From the NCBI RefSeq assembly GCF_947503795.1, contig NZ_CANNEZ010000001.1:1727001-1791000 (forward strand): a DNA stretch of 64,000 bases. Reading direction: 5' to 3'. Shown here in pieces: positions 42,415 to 51,851 of this stretch (position 1 is its first letter; each line of letters starts with the position of its first letter). This stretch comes from an uncultured Jannaschia sp. (lineage in GTDB: Bacteria; Pseudomonadota; Alphaproteobacteria; Rhodobacterales; Rhodobacteraceae). Both the position numbers and the translations under genes were made by a program. The notes below the pieces were generated by a model. The model saw nothing but the letters and a program-made list of their open reading frames with translations, had not been told where the DNA came from and did not search any database.

Positions 42415-43392
42415 TTGACAGATCGGACCCCGGCAGTGCTGGACACATTATCCCTCGAAACCATGGCTGCCGTATTCGACGACAGCACCGACTGCGTGAA
42501 GCTCATCGATACCGAGGGGCGCGTGCAGTGGATGAACCTGAACGGCCGCTGCAGCATGGAAATCGACGATTTCGACAAGGTGCGCGGAACCGAGTGGGCA
42601 CTCTTCTGGCCGCTGGAATACACCACGCAGGTACAGTCGATCTACAGCCGCCCCGACCCGAAGACGACGAACTTCTCGGCCTTCTGCCCGACCGCCAAGG
42701 GTTCGCCGCGCTGGTGGGACGTGACCGTCTCGCCGGTCAACGCGTCGGACGGGGCACCGGCCGGGTTCCTCGCGATTTCGCGGGACGTGACCGAGCGCGA
42801 GAGGGCGGCCAAGCAGATGGAGCTGATGCTGGCCGAGATGCGGCATCGCCAGAAGAACACCGTCGCGCTGACCGCGACGCTGCTCAATCTGCACAAGCGA
42901 AAATATCCCGAGGCCGCGCGCTTCGCCCGCGACATGACCGCGCGCCTTCAGGCGCTTATGGCTGCGCAGGAGACGATCGGCGTGGCCGACCGCGACGGCG
43001 CCTATCTCGACAGCGTGCTGCCGCCGCTGTTCTACCCGTTGGCCGACCCCGCGAGCGTGGTGTCGATCCGTATCGAGAGCGGCATGTTCATCCCGCCGCG
43101 GCAGGTGGATCTCGTCAGCATCATCTTCGGCGAGTTGGCCATCAACGCCAGCAAGCACGGCGCCTTGAAGGCGGGCGGCACGCTGCGCGTGACCGGCATG
43201 CCGTGTGGCGACGGGATCGAACTGATCTGGACCGAGACCCTGCCCGAGGCACGGACCGGGGATATCGGCCTTGGCGACGGGCTCGACCTGATGAACCGGA
43301 TCGCCGAGATGAACGGCGTGCGGTTCGAGATGGACTGGCTCGAATGCGGCCTGCGCGTGACGCTCGTTCTGCCCACGGGCACGCGGATCTGA
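42415..43392 (+). CDS. PAS-domain sensor histidine kinase (HWE/HisKA_2-like)
   Basis: Up to 325 residues, cytoplasmic. Residues about 15-125 are a PAS domain (DCVKLIDTEGRVQWMN; WWDVTVSPV, GFLAISRDVTERERA). The phosphoacceptor region EMRHRQKNTVALTATLLNLH (split by family as the HWE-type H-box) follows near 140, then an ATPase domain with ELAINASKHGALKAGG (N-box) and DIGLGDGLDLMNRIA (G-box). Such kinases signal in stress and light responses. The start is unclear: TTG at 42415, a GTG near 42436, or the first ATG at 42464. A structured leader precedes it. Confidence 0.83.
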   Translation: MTDRTPAVLDTLSLETMAAVFDDSTDCVKLIDTEGRVQWMNLNGRCSMEIDDFDKVRGTEWALFWPLEYTTQVQSIYSRPDPKTTNFSAFCPTAKGSPRWWDVTVSPVNASDGAPAGFLAISRDVTERERAAKQMELMLAEMRHRQKNTVALTATLLNLHKRKYPEAARFARDMTARLQALMAAQETIGVADRDGAYLDSVLPPLFYPLADPASVVSIRIESGMFIPPRQVDLVSIIFGELAINASKHGALKAGGTLRVTGMPCGDGIELIWTETLPEARTGDIGLGDGLDLMNRIAEMNGVRFEMDWLECGLRVTLVLPTGTRI

Positions 43393-43437
43393 ACCGGCCC
43401 CCTGTCCGGGCCGCGCCGCCGGGCTAACTGGCGGCGC

Positions 43438-44634
43438 ATGAAGGACAATCCCGACCCCCTCTTTCCGCCCACCCGCGACGCGGCGCTCGCACGGCTCGAG
43501 GCCTTCGCGCCCAAGGCCGGACGCGACTATGCCGCCGGTCGCAACCACGACCTGCCGGGCCATCCGCATGTCTCGACCCTCTCGCCCTGGATCCGCCACC
43601 GCGCGCTGACCGAGGCCGAGGTGGCCGCGGCCACGCTCGACCGCTTCGCCGCATCCACCGCGCAGAAGTTCCTGTCGGAGGTGCTGTGGCGCACCTATTT
43701 CAAGGGCTATCTCGAACGCCGCCCCGGTCTCTGGTCCGGCTACCTGCACGGCCTCGACGTGGCGCGGAACAGGCTGGCCACGGAATCGGGCCTCCGCGCC
43801 CGCTGGGAGGCGGCCTGCGGCGGCGAGACCGGCATCGATGCGTATGACCACTGGGCGGCCGAGCTGACCGGCACCGGATATCTGCACAATCACGCGCGGA
43901 TGTGGTTCGCCTCCATCTGGATGCACACGCTCGAATTGCCGTGGGAGCTGGGGGCGGACTTCTTCCTGCGCCACCTGCTCGACGGCGACCCGGCGTCGAA
44001 CACGCTGTCGTGGCGCTGGGTCGGCGGGCTGCACACGCGCGGCAAGACCTACCGGGCGCGCGCCTCGAATATCGGGAAATATACCGGCGGGCGGTTCGAT
44101 ACCGAGGCGCTGGGCCACCGGCTCGCCACCACGGCCGAGCCACAGGACGGACCGCCGCCGCCCGACCCGATCGACATGCCCGAGGATGCGAGCCTGCCCG
44201 GCGGCCGGGTCGGGCTTTTGCTGCACGAGGACGATCTGCATCCCGATTTCCTGATGGCGCGCGGACTCGACCCCGCCGGTGTCGCGGTGCTGATCGCGCC
44301 CGCCGGACGCTCGCCCCTGGCCGTCTCGCGCCAGGTCCACGACTTCACCCGCGCACTGGCCGAGGATGCCGCGGTACGCCTTGGCGCGACTGGCCCGGTG
44401 ACCGAAGACGGCGCGGAAATCGCGCGCTGGGCCAAGGGGTTCGACCATGTCGTGAGCCCCTACGCCCCGGTCGGTCCCGCGCGGATGGCGCTCAACGCGC
44501 TGAACATCGCGACCATCCGACCGCTGCGCGCCTGGGACGCCGCAGCCTGGCCCCACGCGACCGCGGGCTTCTTCAAGGTGAAGGGCAAGATGGCCACGAT
44601 CCTGGAGACAATCCCGCAGGATATGGGCGTCTGA
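43438..44634 (+). CDS. Photolyase/cryptochrome-like FAD protein with FAD domain first
   Basis: 398 residues. Residues about 40-230 resemble the helical FAD-binding domain of photolyases: HVSTLSPWIRHRALTE, AQKFLSEVLWRTYFKGY, GTGYLHNHARMWFASIW and LDGDPASNTLSWRWVGG. The usual N-terminal antenna domain is missing; instead about 165 residues after the FAD domain (GGRVGLLLHEDDLHPDF onward) have an alpha/beta, Rossmann-like pattern, as if the domain order were swapped. A true photolyase is at 8.3 kb. Function could be repair, light sensing or neither. The ATG is 45 bases after the kinase stop, so light signalling together is possible. Confidence 0.8.
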   Translation: MKDNPDPLFPPTRDAALARLEAFAPKAGRDYAAGRNHDLPGHPHVSTLSPWIRHRALTEAEVAAATLDRFAASTAQKFLSEVLWRTYFKGYLERRPGLWSGYLHGLDVARNRLATESGLRARWEAACGGETGIDAYDHWAAELTGTGYLHNHARMWFASIWMHTLELPWELGADFFLRHLLDGDPASNTLSWRWVGGLHTRGKTYRARASNIGKYTGGRFDTEALGHRLATTAEPQDGPPPPDPIDMPEDASLPGGRVGLLLHEDDLHPDFLMARGLDPAGVAVLIAPAGRSPLAVSRQVHDFTRALAEDAAVRLGATGPVTEDGAEIARWAKGFDHVVSPYAPVGPARMALNALNIATIRPLRAWDAAAWPHATAGFFKVKGKMATILETIPQDMGV

Positions 44635-44662
44635 CACGCGACGGGTTCACAGGATTCCACTT

Positions 44663-45862
44663 ATGCGCTACCGTCACGCCAAGGCAGGATCGATCAACGG
44701 TCCGCCAGAGGCAGTGGCAGAGCACGGGGCGCAGACAGTGCGACAGGCAACCAACGGGGCGTTCGCGCCCAATTCCACCATTCGTTTTCTCACCGGCGTC
44801 GCGCTGATCGCGCTGGTTGCGGGCTGTCAGGCCGCCAATACCGGCGGTGACGCGACCCGTGCCGCCCCGGCCTCGTCCAGCGTCCAGCTCATCGAACGGG
44901 ACGTCGAGGCGCCCGAGGTTTTCCAGGCGAAGGACCGCGCGCTCTGGGACGGGCGTCCGTCGCTCGGCGGTGTCTGGGTCGCGGCCCCCGACGTGACCGA
45001 CCCCGAGCGGGTCATCATCCGCAACGAGGCGAACGGCAAGTTCGTCATCGGCGCGCTCTTCAAGCGCGAGCGGGCCAATCCCGGCCCCGCGCTGCAGCTT
45101 TCGTCGGATGCCGCCGCCGCCCTCGGCGTGCTGGCCGGCGCGCCGACCTCGATCGACGTGGTGGCCCTGCGCCGCGAGGAGGTCTCCGAGCCGAGCCCCG
45201 CCCCCGCAGCATCGGCCCCCGTGGCCGTCGCCGAGGCCGAGCCCGCCGCACTCGAGGAAGAAATCGTCCAGACGGCCGAGGCCCCCACGGCCGAGGCCGA
45301 GATCGGGGCCGAGGCGCTCGACGCTATCGGGGCCGCCGCCGAGGCCGAGCGTGCCCTGGCCGCCGACGCCGCCGAGCGGACGCCCACAGCCCAGCCGGAG
45401 CGCCGCCTCAACTGGTTCCAGCGCATGGCCCGCAGCCGCCAGGATCGTCGCGCCGCCCGTGAGGCCGCCGCCGCCGAACTGACCGCCGAGGCCGTGCCGA
45501 CCGAGATGAACGCCGGCATCCTCGAGCCGCCGGTCGCCACGGCGGCCGCCGCGCCCGTCACGACCAGCGCCATCGCCGCGACCACCGCGTCCGGCACGCC
45601 GACGCGCGCGCCCGCCCCCGTTGCCGGGATCGAGCGGGCCTATGTCCAGATCGGCATCTTCTCGGTCGAGGAAAACGCCCGCAACACCGCCACCGCGCTT
45701 TCGGGTGCGGGCGTCGTGCCGACGGTGCTTGAAGAAAGCAGCCGGGGCCGCACGTTCTGGCGGGTGATCGTGGGGCCGTCGACGACCTCCTCGGACCGGG
45801 CGGCGGTAATCCGCAAGGCCAAGGGTCTGGGCTTCACCGACGCTTTCGCCGTCCGCGGGTAG
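44663..45862 (+). CDS. SPOR-domain lipoprotein
   Basis: 399 residues. A leader with a hydrophobic stretch (residues about 40-55) ends in the lipobox LVAGC, so it is probably an acylated envelope protein. A domain at about 80-160 (WDGRPSLGGVWVAAPDV) precedes a long Ala/Glu/Pro-rich linker (about 170-320). The C-terminal SPOR domain (about 325-399; AYVQIGIFSVEENARNTA) binds denuded peptidoglycan at the septum. It lies upstream of a D,D-carboxypeptidase, which supports a cell-wall role. The start may be nearer the hydrophobic stretch than the ATG given. Confidence 0.85.
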   Translation: MRYRHAKAGSINGPPEAVAEHGAQTVRQATNGAFAPNSTIRFLTGVALIALVAGCQAANTGGDATRAAPASSSVQLIERDVEAPEVFQAKDRALWDGRPSLGGVWVAAPDVTDPERVIIRNEANGKFVIGALFKRERANPGPALQLSSDAAAALGVLAGAPTSIDVVALRREEVSEPSPAPAASAPVAVAEAEPAALEEEIVQTAEAPTAEAEIGAEALDAIGAAAEAERALAADAAERTPTAQPERRLNWFQRMARSRQDRRAAREAAAAELTAEAVPTEMNAGILEPPVATAAAAPVTTSAIAATTASGTPTRAPAPVAGIERAYVQIGIFSVEENARNTATALSGAGVVPTVLEESSRGRTFWRVIVGPSTTSSDRAAVIRKAKGLGFTDAFAVRG

Positions 45863-45929
45863 CGGCCATATCGGGGCGAAGAACCGTAACCCGCCGCCGA
45901 CCGCGGCCGCACGACCGGAGAGCCCTGCC

Positions 45930-47090
45930 ATGCTCCGCCCTTTTCTCGCCGCCCTTCTGATCTCCGCCCCCGCCTGGGCCCAGGAATTCGCCACCGAGGC
46001 GGGCTCCGCCTTCGTGGTCGATCACAACACGGGCCAGGTGCTTCTGTCGAAGAACGCGCAGGTGCCCCTGCCCCCGGCCTCGATGTCGAAGCTGATGACG
46101 CTCAACATGGTGTTCGAGGCGCTGGAAGACGGGCGCCTGACGCTCGACACCGAGCTTCCGGTTTCCGAAGAGGCGGCGGCCTATGGCGGCTCGACCATGT
46201 TCCTCGACACCCGCGACCGCGTCCGGGTCGAGGACCTGATCCGCGGCGTCGTCGTCCTGTCGGGCAATGACGCGACCGCCGTCCTCGCCGAGGCGATCTC
46301 GCCCGACGGCACCGAAGACGGCTTCGCGCAGATGATGACCGACCGCGCCCGCGAGCTGGGGATGATGAATTCGGTCTTCCGCAACTCCAACGGCTGGCCC
46401 GCGCCGGGCCATGTCATGTCGATGGAGGATCTCGCGATCCTGGCCGAGCGGCTGGTGACGGAATTCCCGCAATACTATCCCTATTTCGCCGAGCGGGAGT
46501 ACGATTTCGACGGCCGCTCGCCCTCGAACCGCTTCAATCGCAACCCGCTCCTGCGGCTCGATATCGGGGCCGACGGCCTCAAGACCGGCCACACGCAGGA
46601 GGCGGGCTACGGCCTCGTCGGCAGCGCGGTGCAGGGCGACCGGCGCGTGACCTTCGTGATCTCGGGCCTCGAAACCGAGGCCGCCCGCGCCGCCGAGAGC
46701 GAGCGCATTGTGAACTGGGCCTTCCGGCAATTCGCCGAGGCGCGGCTGCTGGACGACACCTCGGACCCGGTCTTCGATGCCGAGGTCTTCATGGGCGAAT
46801 CCCCCACCGTGGCCCTGGTCCCGACCGATGGCGTGACCCTTCTTCTGCCGGTCACGGGCCGCGAGGCCGTGCAGGGCGAGATCGTCTATGACGGCCCGCT
46901 CGAAGCGCCGATTGCCGCCGGGGATCAACTGGCCACGATGACCCTGACCCATCCCGGCGTCGCCGATCACGAGGTCGCGCTGGTCGCCGCCACGGATGTC
47001 GGCCGCGCGGGACCGCTGCGCCGCGTCCAGATCGCGGGGGGCCGGGTCATTGGCGAGGTGCTGGGCTCGGCGCTCGAACGCTTCGAATAG
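45930..47090 (+). CDS. D-alanyl-D-alanine carboxypeptidase (PBP5/6 type)
   Basis: 386 residues with a signal peptide (1-18, ending PAWAQ). It trims the terminal D-Ala of peptidoglycan pentapeptides. The penicillin-binding motifs are all present: S51-M-S-K54 (SxxK), SGNDA (SxN) near 112, and KTGHT (KTG) near 217. A C-terminal beta domain (about 275-380) follows as in DacA/DacC. The end lacks a clear amphipathic membrane anchor. It lies 67 bases after the SPOR lipoprotein and upstream of tmk. Confidence 0.94.
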   Translation: MLRPFLAALLISAPAWAQEFATEAGSAFVVDHNTGQVLLSKNAQVPLPPASMSKLMTLNMVFEALEDGRLTLDTELPVSEEAAAYGGSTMFLDTRDRVRVEDLIRGVVVLSGNDATAVLAEAISPDGTEDGFAQMMTDRARELGMMNSVFRNSNGWPAPGHVMSMEDLAILAERLVTEFPQYYPYFAEREYDFDGRSPSNRFNRNPLLRLDIGADGLKTGHTQEAGYGLVGSAVQGDRRVTFVISGLETEAARAAESERIVNWAFRQFAEARLLDDTSDPVFDAEVFMGESPTVALVPTDGVTLLLPVTGREAVQGEIVYDGPLEAPIAAGDQLATMTLTHPGVADHEVALVAATDVGRAGPLRRVQIAGGRVIGEVLGSALERFE

Positions 47091-47153
47091 GGCGCGATCC
47101 GGGGGCCGATCGCCCCTCGCGCCCTGCCCGCGCCCCTGCTAACCCCTCCGCCT

Positions 47154-47750
47154 ATGTTCATCTCGCTCGAAGGCATCGACGGGTCCGGCAAGTCGACCCA
47201 GGCCCATCTCCTCGCCGACCATCTCGAGGCGTCGGGCCACACGGTCCTGCGCACCCGCGAGCCCGGCGGCAGCAGCGGCGCCGAGGCGATCCGCGCGCTG
47301 CTGGTCGAGGGCGATCCCGGCCGCTGGTCGCCGGTCACGGAACTCCTGCTCTACAACGCCGCGCGGCGTGACAATCTCGAACGCCGCATCGAGCCCGCGC
47401 TCGCGGCGGGCCACTGGGTCGTCACCGACCGCTGGACCGACAGCACGCGGGTCTACCAGTCGACGCGCGGCGGCGACCGCGGGATGGTCGACGCGATGCA
47501 GGACCTGGTCATCGGGCGCGAGCCGGACCTGACCTTCGTGATCGACATGGACCCGGACACGGCGCTCCGGCGCGGCCTCGCCCGACCGGGCGCCGAGGAT
47601 CGGTTCGAACAGCTCGGGGCGGACTTCCAACGCACGGTTCGCGACGGCTACGCCGCGCTTGCACGCGACTTCCCCGAGCGGGTCCGCATCGTCGACGGCG
47701 ACGCCGATCCCGAGACGGTCGCGGCCCGCGTCCGCGCCCTTCTGCCATGA
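47154..47750 (+). CDS. tmk: Thymidylate kinase
   Basis: 198 residues, standard. It phosphorylates dTMP to dTDP. The P-loop GIDGSGKST is at residues 7-15, followed by REPGGS (the TMP-binding DRX-like region of bacterial enzymes) and VTDRWTDSTRVYQ. The lid region LARPGAEDRFEQ is basic-poor as in type II enzymes. It overlaps holB by four bases, a conserved arrangement. Confidence 0.96.
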   Translation: MFISLEGIDGSGKSTQAHLLADHLEASGHTVLRTREPGGSSGAEAIRALLVEGDPGRWSPVTELLLYNAARRDNLERRIEPALAAGHWVVTDRWTDSTRVYQSTRGGDRGMVDAMQDLVIGREPDLTFVIDMDPDTALRRGLARPGAEDRFEQLGADFQRTVRDGYAALARDFPERVRIVDGDADPETVAARVRALLP

Positions 47751-48808
47751 GCGACGACGCCCTCCCCGAGCCGGACCGGCTGGGTGCGTTTCCCCACCCG
47801 CGCGAGACCGCGCAGCTTTTCGGTCAAGACGCCGCCGAGGCCGTCTTTCTCGATGCCTGGAACACCGGGCGCCTGCATCACGGCTGGCTTCTGACCGGGC
47901 CGCGCGGGGTGGGCAAGGCCACACTCGCCTGGCGGATCGCGCGGTTTCTGCTGACCGATCCGCCGCGCCATGCCGACACGCTCGACGCGCCCGAGGGCCA
48001 TCCCGCCCTGCCCCGCATCCGTGCGCTCTCCGAGCCGGGCCTGATGCTGCTGCGCCGCCCGTGGGACGAGAAAACCAAGAAATTGCGCGATGTCATCACC
48101 GTCGATGCCGCGCGGCGGCTGGGCGGCTTCTTCGCGATGTCGGCGGGCGGGCGGCGTGTCGTCATCGTGGACGCCGCAGACGACCTGAACCCCAACGCCG
48201 CGAACGCGATCCTGAAGCTTCTGGAGGAGTCACCCGCCGCGGCCACGCTTCTCCTGGTGGCGCATCAGCCCGCGCGCCTCCTGCCGACGATCCGGTCGCG
48301 CTGCCGCGTCCTCCGGCTGGGGCCACTTGCCCCGGATGCGCTGGACGCCGCGATCACGCAGGCCGGAGGCGATCCGGCTTCGGCCGCGCTGGCCGACGGA
48401 TCGGTGGGTGCCGCGCTGATGCTGGCCGAAGGCGGGACCGAGACCTACGAGGCGCTACTGGATCTCATGTCGCAAAGCCCGATGGACCGGCCCACGGCGC
48501 GCAAACTCGCCGATGCCTGCGCGGGTCGCGCGGGCGCGGAGCGGCTGGCCCGCACGCTCGAAGCCATTGACCGGCTCCTGCACCGTGCGGCGCGCGCGGG
48601 CCTGCTGGGGCCGCCCGCGGATGCCCCCGAGGCCGAGGCGCGCGTTCTCGCACGCCTTGCACCCCATGACCGCGCCGCCCGCGACTGGGCCGCGCTGGCG
48701 CAGCAGGTGGGCGACCGCGCCGCCCACGCGCGCGCCGTGAACGTCGACCCCGCGGCGATCGTCTGGGACGCGCTGGCCGCGATCGATGCGCAGGCGCGCC
48801 GCGTCTGA
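47747..48808 (+). CDS. holB: DNA polymerase III subunit delta-prime
   Basis: 353 residues. This is an AAA+ clamp-loader subunit. The P-loop-like GPRGVGKAT is near residue 48, VVIVDAADDLNPNAANAILKLLEE is the Walker B and sensor region (shown in parts: VVIVDAADDLN, NAILKLLEESP), and LLVAHQPARLLPTIRSRC is the SRC motif typical of delta-prime. The zinc-binding cysteines seen in some homologues are not evident. Sited between tmk and tatD as in many bacteria. Confidence 0.93.
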   Translation: MSDDALPEPDRLGAFPHPRETAQLFGQDAAEAVFLDAWNTGRLHHGWLLTGPRGVGKATLAWRIARFLLTDPPRHADTLDAPEGHPALPRIRALSEPGLMLLRRPWDEKTKKLRDVITVDAARRLGGFFAMSAGGRRVVIVDAADDLNPNAANAILKLLEESPAAATLLLVAHQPARLLPTIRSRCRVLRLGPLAPDALDAAITQAGGDPASAALADGSVGAALMLAEGGTETYEALLDLMSQSPMDRPTARKLADACAGRAGAERLARTLEAIDRLLHRAARAGLLGPPADAPEAEARVLARLAPHDRAARDWAALAQQVGDRAAHARAVNVDPAAIVWDALAAIDAQARRV

Positions 48809-48850
48809 CGGGGTTGCGGCGGCGCGGCCCCTCGCCTAGCCCCCTCGCCC

Positions 48851-49651
48851 ATGGAACCGAAGATCACCGACAGCCACTGCCACCTCGACTTCCCGCAATT
48901 CGAGGGCGAGTTGCCCGACCTTCTGGCGCGCGCCGCCGAGGCAGGCGTTCACCGCATGGTCACGATCTGCACCAAGCTGCGTCAGGCCGATCAGGTCCGC
49001 GCCCTGTCCGACGCGCACGCGCCGATTTTCTGGGCCGCCGGCACGCACCCGATGTCCGCCGCGGGCGAGCCCCTGGCCACGGTGGACGACCTTCTGGCAC
49101 TGGCGGCGCATCCCAAGATGGTCGGGATCGGCGAGACGGGGCTCGACTACCACTACACCGCGGAGAGCATGGCCGTGCAGCAGGAGAGCCTGCGCATCCA
49201 TATCGAGGCCGCACGCCGCACCGGCCTGCCGCTCATCATCCACAGCCGCGACGCGGATGACGACATGGCCCGGATCCTGACAGAGGAACATCGCGCCGCG
49301 CCCTATACATGCGTCATGCATTGCTTCAGCTCGGGGCCCGCGCTGGCCGAGGCGGCGCTCGACCTCGGGTTCTATCTCAGCATGTCGGGCATCGCGGCCT
49401 TCCCGAAATCGCAGCCACTGCGCGACATCTTCGCCGCCGCGCCGCTCGACCGCATCCTTGTCGAGACCGACAGCCCCTATCTCGCCCCCCCGCCCCATCG
49501 CGGACGGCGCAACGAGCCGGGATACGTCGCGCACACCGCCCGCGCCGGGGCCGAGGCGTTCGGGATGGATTACGCGGCGTTCGCCGCGGCGACCGAGACG
49601 AACTTCGAGCGGCTGTTCACCAAGGTGCGCGACTACTCGATCGCGCCGTAG
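48851..49651 (+). CDS. tatD: TatD family metal-dependent hydrolase/deoxyribonuclease
   Basis: 266 residues, a TIM-barrel hydrolase. Metal ligands appear in ITDSHCHLDFP (HxH), GIGETGLDYHY (Glu), PLIIHSRDADDDM (His), TCVMHCFSSG (His) and LVETDSPYLAPPPHRG (Asp). The family shows 3'-5' exonuclease activity linked to oxidative DNA damage, and some members remove D-amino acids. It begins 42 bases after holB and overlaps the convergent LprI-like gene by 19 bases. Confidence 0.94.
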   Translation: MEPKITDSHCHLDFPQFEGELPDLLARAAEAGVHRMVTICTKLRQADQVRALSDAHAPIFWAAGTHPMSAAGEPLATVDDLLALAAHPKMVGIGETGLDYHYTAESMAVQQESLRIHIEAARRTGLPLIIHSRDADDDMARILTEEHRAAPYTCVMHCFSSGPALAEAALDLGFYLSMSGIAAFPKSQPLRDIFAAAPLDRILVETDSPYLAPPPHRGRRNEPGYVAHTARAGAEAFGMDYAAFAAATETNFERLFTKVRDYSIAP

Positions 49652-50031
49652 ACCGTCAGGTCCGCGATCCGGCGTTCGGTCAGCCGCGTCAGGCAGAGCG
49701 GCCCGGCCAGATCCTCGGCGCGCGTGCCCGCCACCAGAAGCGCCTCGGCCGCGCAGGCCGCATCGCGATAGGTCAGGAACACCTCCTGCGAGGCCCGCAG
49801 CGCGTCTTCGGCGGTGACGCCCTCTGGCGCGGCCGCCGCCTCGTCCAGCACTTGGGCCTGCACCAGCGCGAGGCGGTAGGTCTCGTCCATGACGGCATCG
49901 GCCTCGGCCCAGCCGTTCTGCGCGCAGACCACCATCTCGCCCGGCATCAGACCGTCCGCGGCGCAGTCGAGCACGTCCTGCGCGGCCACCGGCCCCGCCA
50001 GCACCAGCGACAGGAGCAGCGCCGCTCTCAC
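49633..50031 (-). CDS. Secreted LprI-like (DUF1311) protein
   Basis: 132 residues. The start is GTG at 50029-50031, giving a signal peptide [18 protein letters not shown]. The mature part has the LprI pattern: spaced cysteines (LDCAADG, VVCAQNG, AACAAEA, PLCLTRL) and the helix with [12 protein letters not shown]. It overlaps the upstream gene's stop by four bases. It is the second LprI-type gene here, the other being at 30096. Role unproven; lysozyme inhibition or envelope maintenance is possible. Confidence 0.8.
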   Translation of the reverse strand: MRAALLLSLVLAGPVAAQDVLDCAADGLMPGEMVVCAQNGWAEADAVMDETYRLALVQAQVLDEAAAAPEGVTAEDALRASQEVFLTYRDAACAAEALLVAGTRAEDLAGPLCLTRLTERRIADLTVYGAIE

Positions 50032-50315
50032 CGCCGCGCCCGCGTCAGACGGCGCGAATTGGCCCGCGTCGTGCGCCCGATCGGCGCCAGCGCGGCCGAA
50101 TAGACCGCAACCGGCGTCGCCCCGGCCATCATCGCCATGGTCGCGGCACGTCCGGCATCGACGAAGGCGGATTGCTTCTCGGTCACCATCCGCAGGTTCT
50201 CGCCCTTGGTCGCAGGCAGGACGCCCGCCATCCCGAGCATGCGCATCCCGATCACGGTCTGCGCCTCGGCCAGCATATGCGCCGTTCGCATCTGCAGTTT
50301 GATCAGGTCCCACAT
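50028..50315 (-). CDS. Small protein of unknown function (Met-rich)
   Basis: 95 residues from the ATG at 50313-50315 (a longer frame to 50387 has poor starts). It begins [31 protein letters not shown] and ends in a basic tail ([15 protein letters not shown]). The Met-rich alternating helix resembles short Rhodobacteraceae proteins and phasin-like helices, but I cannot assign a family. It is coupled by a 4-base overlap to the LprI-like gene downstream. Confidence 0.6.
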   Translation of the reverse strand: MWDLIKLQMRTAHMLAEAQTVIGMRMLGMAGVLPATKGENLRMVTEKQSAFVDAGRAATMAMMAGATPVAVYSAALAPIGRTTRANSRRLTRARR

Positions 50316-50396
50316 TCGAGGATTCGCCTTCGTTGCTCGGGGCCTCCCGACGGGGAAACGCACCATGACTTCAATTGGTTCGCGCAAGGCCGCCGG

Positions 50397-50675
50397 TCAA
50401 GGCTCGCCGCGCTGGATCCGGGCCCAGATGCGCTTGCCGAACAGCCCCAACAGCGCCCCCAGCGCCAGCAGGAAGGCCGAACTGTCGATCCCGAGGATCG
50501 CGCAGACCACGGCGGCCAGCATCAGGATCACCAGAAGCGCCGTGAGATCGAACTCGTGCGGCGTGATCGGCATGTCGCCCAGCCAGAGGCTTTCGGACCA
50601 GTCCTTGATCCATCGTTCCATGCGAGGCACCGCGAGGCCGGTCAGGATGCCGATGATGAGATTGAGCAGGATCAT
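50397..50675 (-). CDS. Small membrane protein of unknown function
   Basis: 92 residues. A first hydrophobic stretch ([17 protein letters not shown]) is followed by a short amphipathic region ([17 protein letters not shown]), then two adjacent hydrophobic segments (about 45-63 and 66-80) and a basic end. No catalytic motif is seen. It is upstream of the two small minus-strand genes and divergent from pyrC, 111 bases away. Confidence 0.68.
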   Translation of the reverse strand: MILLNLIIGILTGLAVPRMERWIKDWSESLWLGDMPITPHEFDLTALLVILMLAAVVCAILGIDSSAFLLALGALLGLFGKRIWARIQRGEP

Positions 50676-50786
50676 GGTACGCGCCTCCGGGCAGAACGGG
50701 TCGGACAGCCCCTACCATGCGCCAGGGCCCCCGCCTTCGCAACGCGGCGCTGGCCAAGGCGCGCACCGGACGCTAACCCGGCGGCC

Positions 50787-51803
50787 ATGGAGAGCCTCAC
50801 GATCCGCCGCCCCGACGACTGGCACCTGCACCTGCGCGACGGCGACATGCTGCGCGCCGTCGCCCCCGAAAGCCGCGACATGGGCCGGGCCATCGTGATG
50901 CCCAACCTCGTGCCGCCGGTGGTGACCCATGACGACGCGCGCGCCTATCGCGAGCGCATCGTCGCCGCGGGCTTCGCACGTCCCCTGATGACGCTCTACC
51001 TGACCGAAGGCACCGACCCGGACGATGTCGTTGCCGCCCACGCGGCCGGCACGATCACGGCGGTGAAGCTCTATCCCGCGGGGGCCACCACGAACTCCGC
51101 TTCGGGCGTGCGGTCGATCGAGGCGGTGCGCCCAGTGCTGGCGGCGATGGAAGGGGCGGGCGTGCCGCTCTGCCTGCATGGCGAAGTGACGGATCGCGAG
51201 ATCGACATTTTCGACCGCGAGGCGCGGTTTCTCGACGACGTGCTGACCCCACTCCGCGCGGCGCATCCCGAGCTGAAGCTGACGCTGGAGCATGTCACCA
51301 CCTCCGAGGCGGTCGACTGGGTCCGCGGTCATCCGGGCGTGGGTGCCACGATCACGGTCCAGCACCTGATGGCCAACCGCAACGACATGCTGGCCGGGGG
51401 CCTGCGCCCGCATTTCTATTGCCTGCCGATCCTCAAGCGGGGCCGCCATCAGGAGGCCCTCCGCGCGGCCGCCACCTCGGGCGACGCGGCGTTCTTCCTC
51501 GGGACCGACAGCGCGCCCCATCCGACCCACGCCAAGGAAGCGACCTGCTGTGCGGCGGGCTGCTTCACCGCGCCCATCGCGCTGGCCTGCTACGCCCATG
51601 TCTTCGAGGAGGAGGGCGCGCTCGACCAGCTGGAAGCCTTCGCCTCGCTCAACGGACCCGCCCATTACGGCCTGCCGCCCAACGCGGACACCGTGACCCT
51701 GACGCGCGGCGCGGCCCTCGATCTGCCACCGCGCATCGACGCCCACGGCCAGTCCGTCACGCTCTTCGATCCCGGCCATCCGCTCCACTGGCACATCCAC
51801 TAG
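50787..51803 (+). CDS. pyrC: Dihydroorotase (PyrC, class II type)
   Basis: 338 residues, the size of the dimeric E. coli-type enzyme. It cyclises carbamoyl aspartate to dihydroorotate in pyrimidine synthesis. The zinc motif [13 protein letters not shown] is at residues 10-22, the carboxylated-lysine region TAVKLYPAG near 92, and LCLHGEV, LEHVTT and FLGTDSAPH supply further ligands. pyrE follows 48 bases later; an A+T-rich palindrome sits between. Confidence 0.96.
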   Translation: MESLTIRRPDDWHLHLRDGDMLRAVAPESRDMGRAIVMPNLVPPVVTHDDARAYRERIVAAGFARPLMTLYLTEGTDPDDVVAAHAAGTITAVKLYPAGATTNSASGVRSIEAVRPVLAAMEGAGVPLCLHGEVTDREIDIFDREARFLDDVLTPLRAAHPELKLTLEHVTTSEAVDWVRGHPGVGATITVQHLMANRNDMLAGGLRPHFYCLPILKRGRHQEALRAAATSGDAAFFLGTDSAPHPTHAKEATCCAAGCFTAPIALACYAHVFEEEGALDQLEAFASLNGPAHYGLPPNADTVTLTRGAALDLPPRIDAHGQSVTLFDPGHPLHWHIH

Positions 51804-51806
51804 GCC

Positions 51807-51828
51807 CGATTATTCGTACAAATAATCG
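51807..51828. promoter_or_regulatory. A+T-rich 22-bp near-perfect palindrome between pyrC and pyrE
   Basis: CGATTATT and AATAATCG flank CGTACA; around the central GTAC ten of eleven arm positions pair. It begins three bases after the pyrC stop and ends 23 bases before the pyrE ATG. It could be an operator for a dimeric regulator or an RNA hairpin between the two genes. In a two-thirds G+C window it is conspicuous. Confidence 0.5.
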
Positions 51829-51851
51829 CCCCCCGCGCCCGAGGTATCCGC

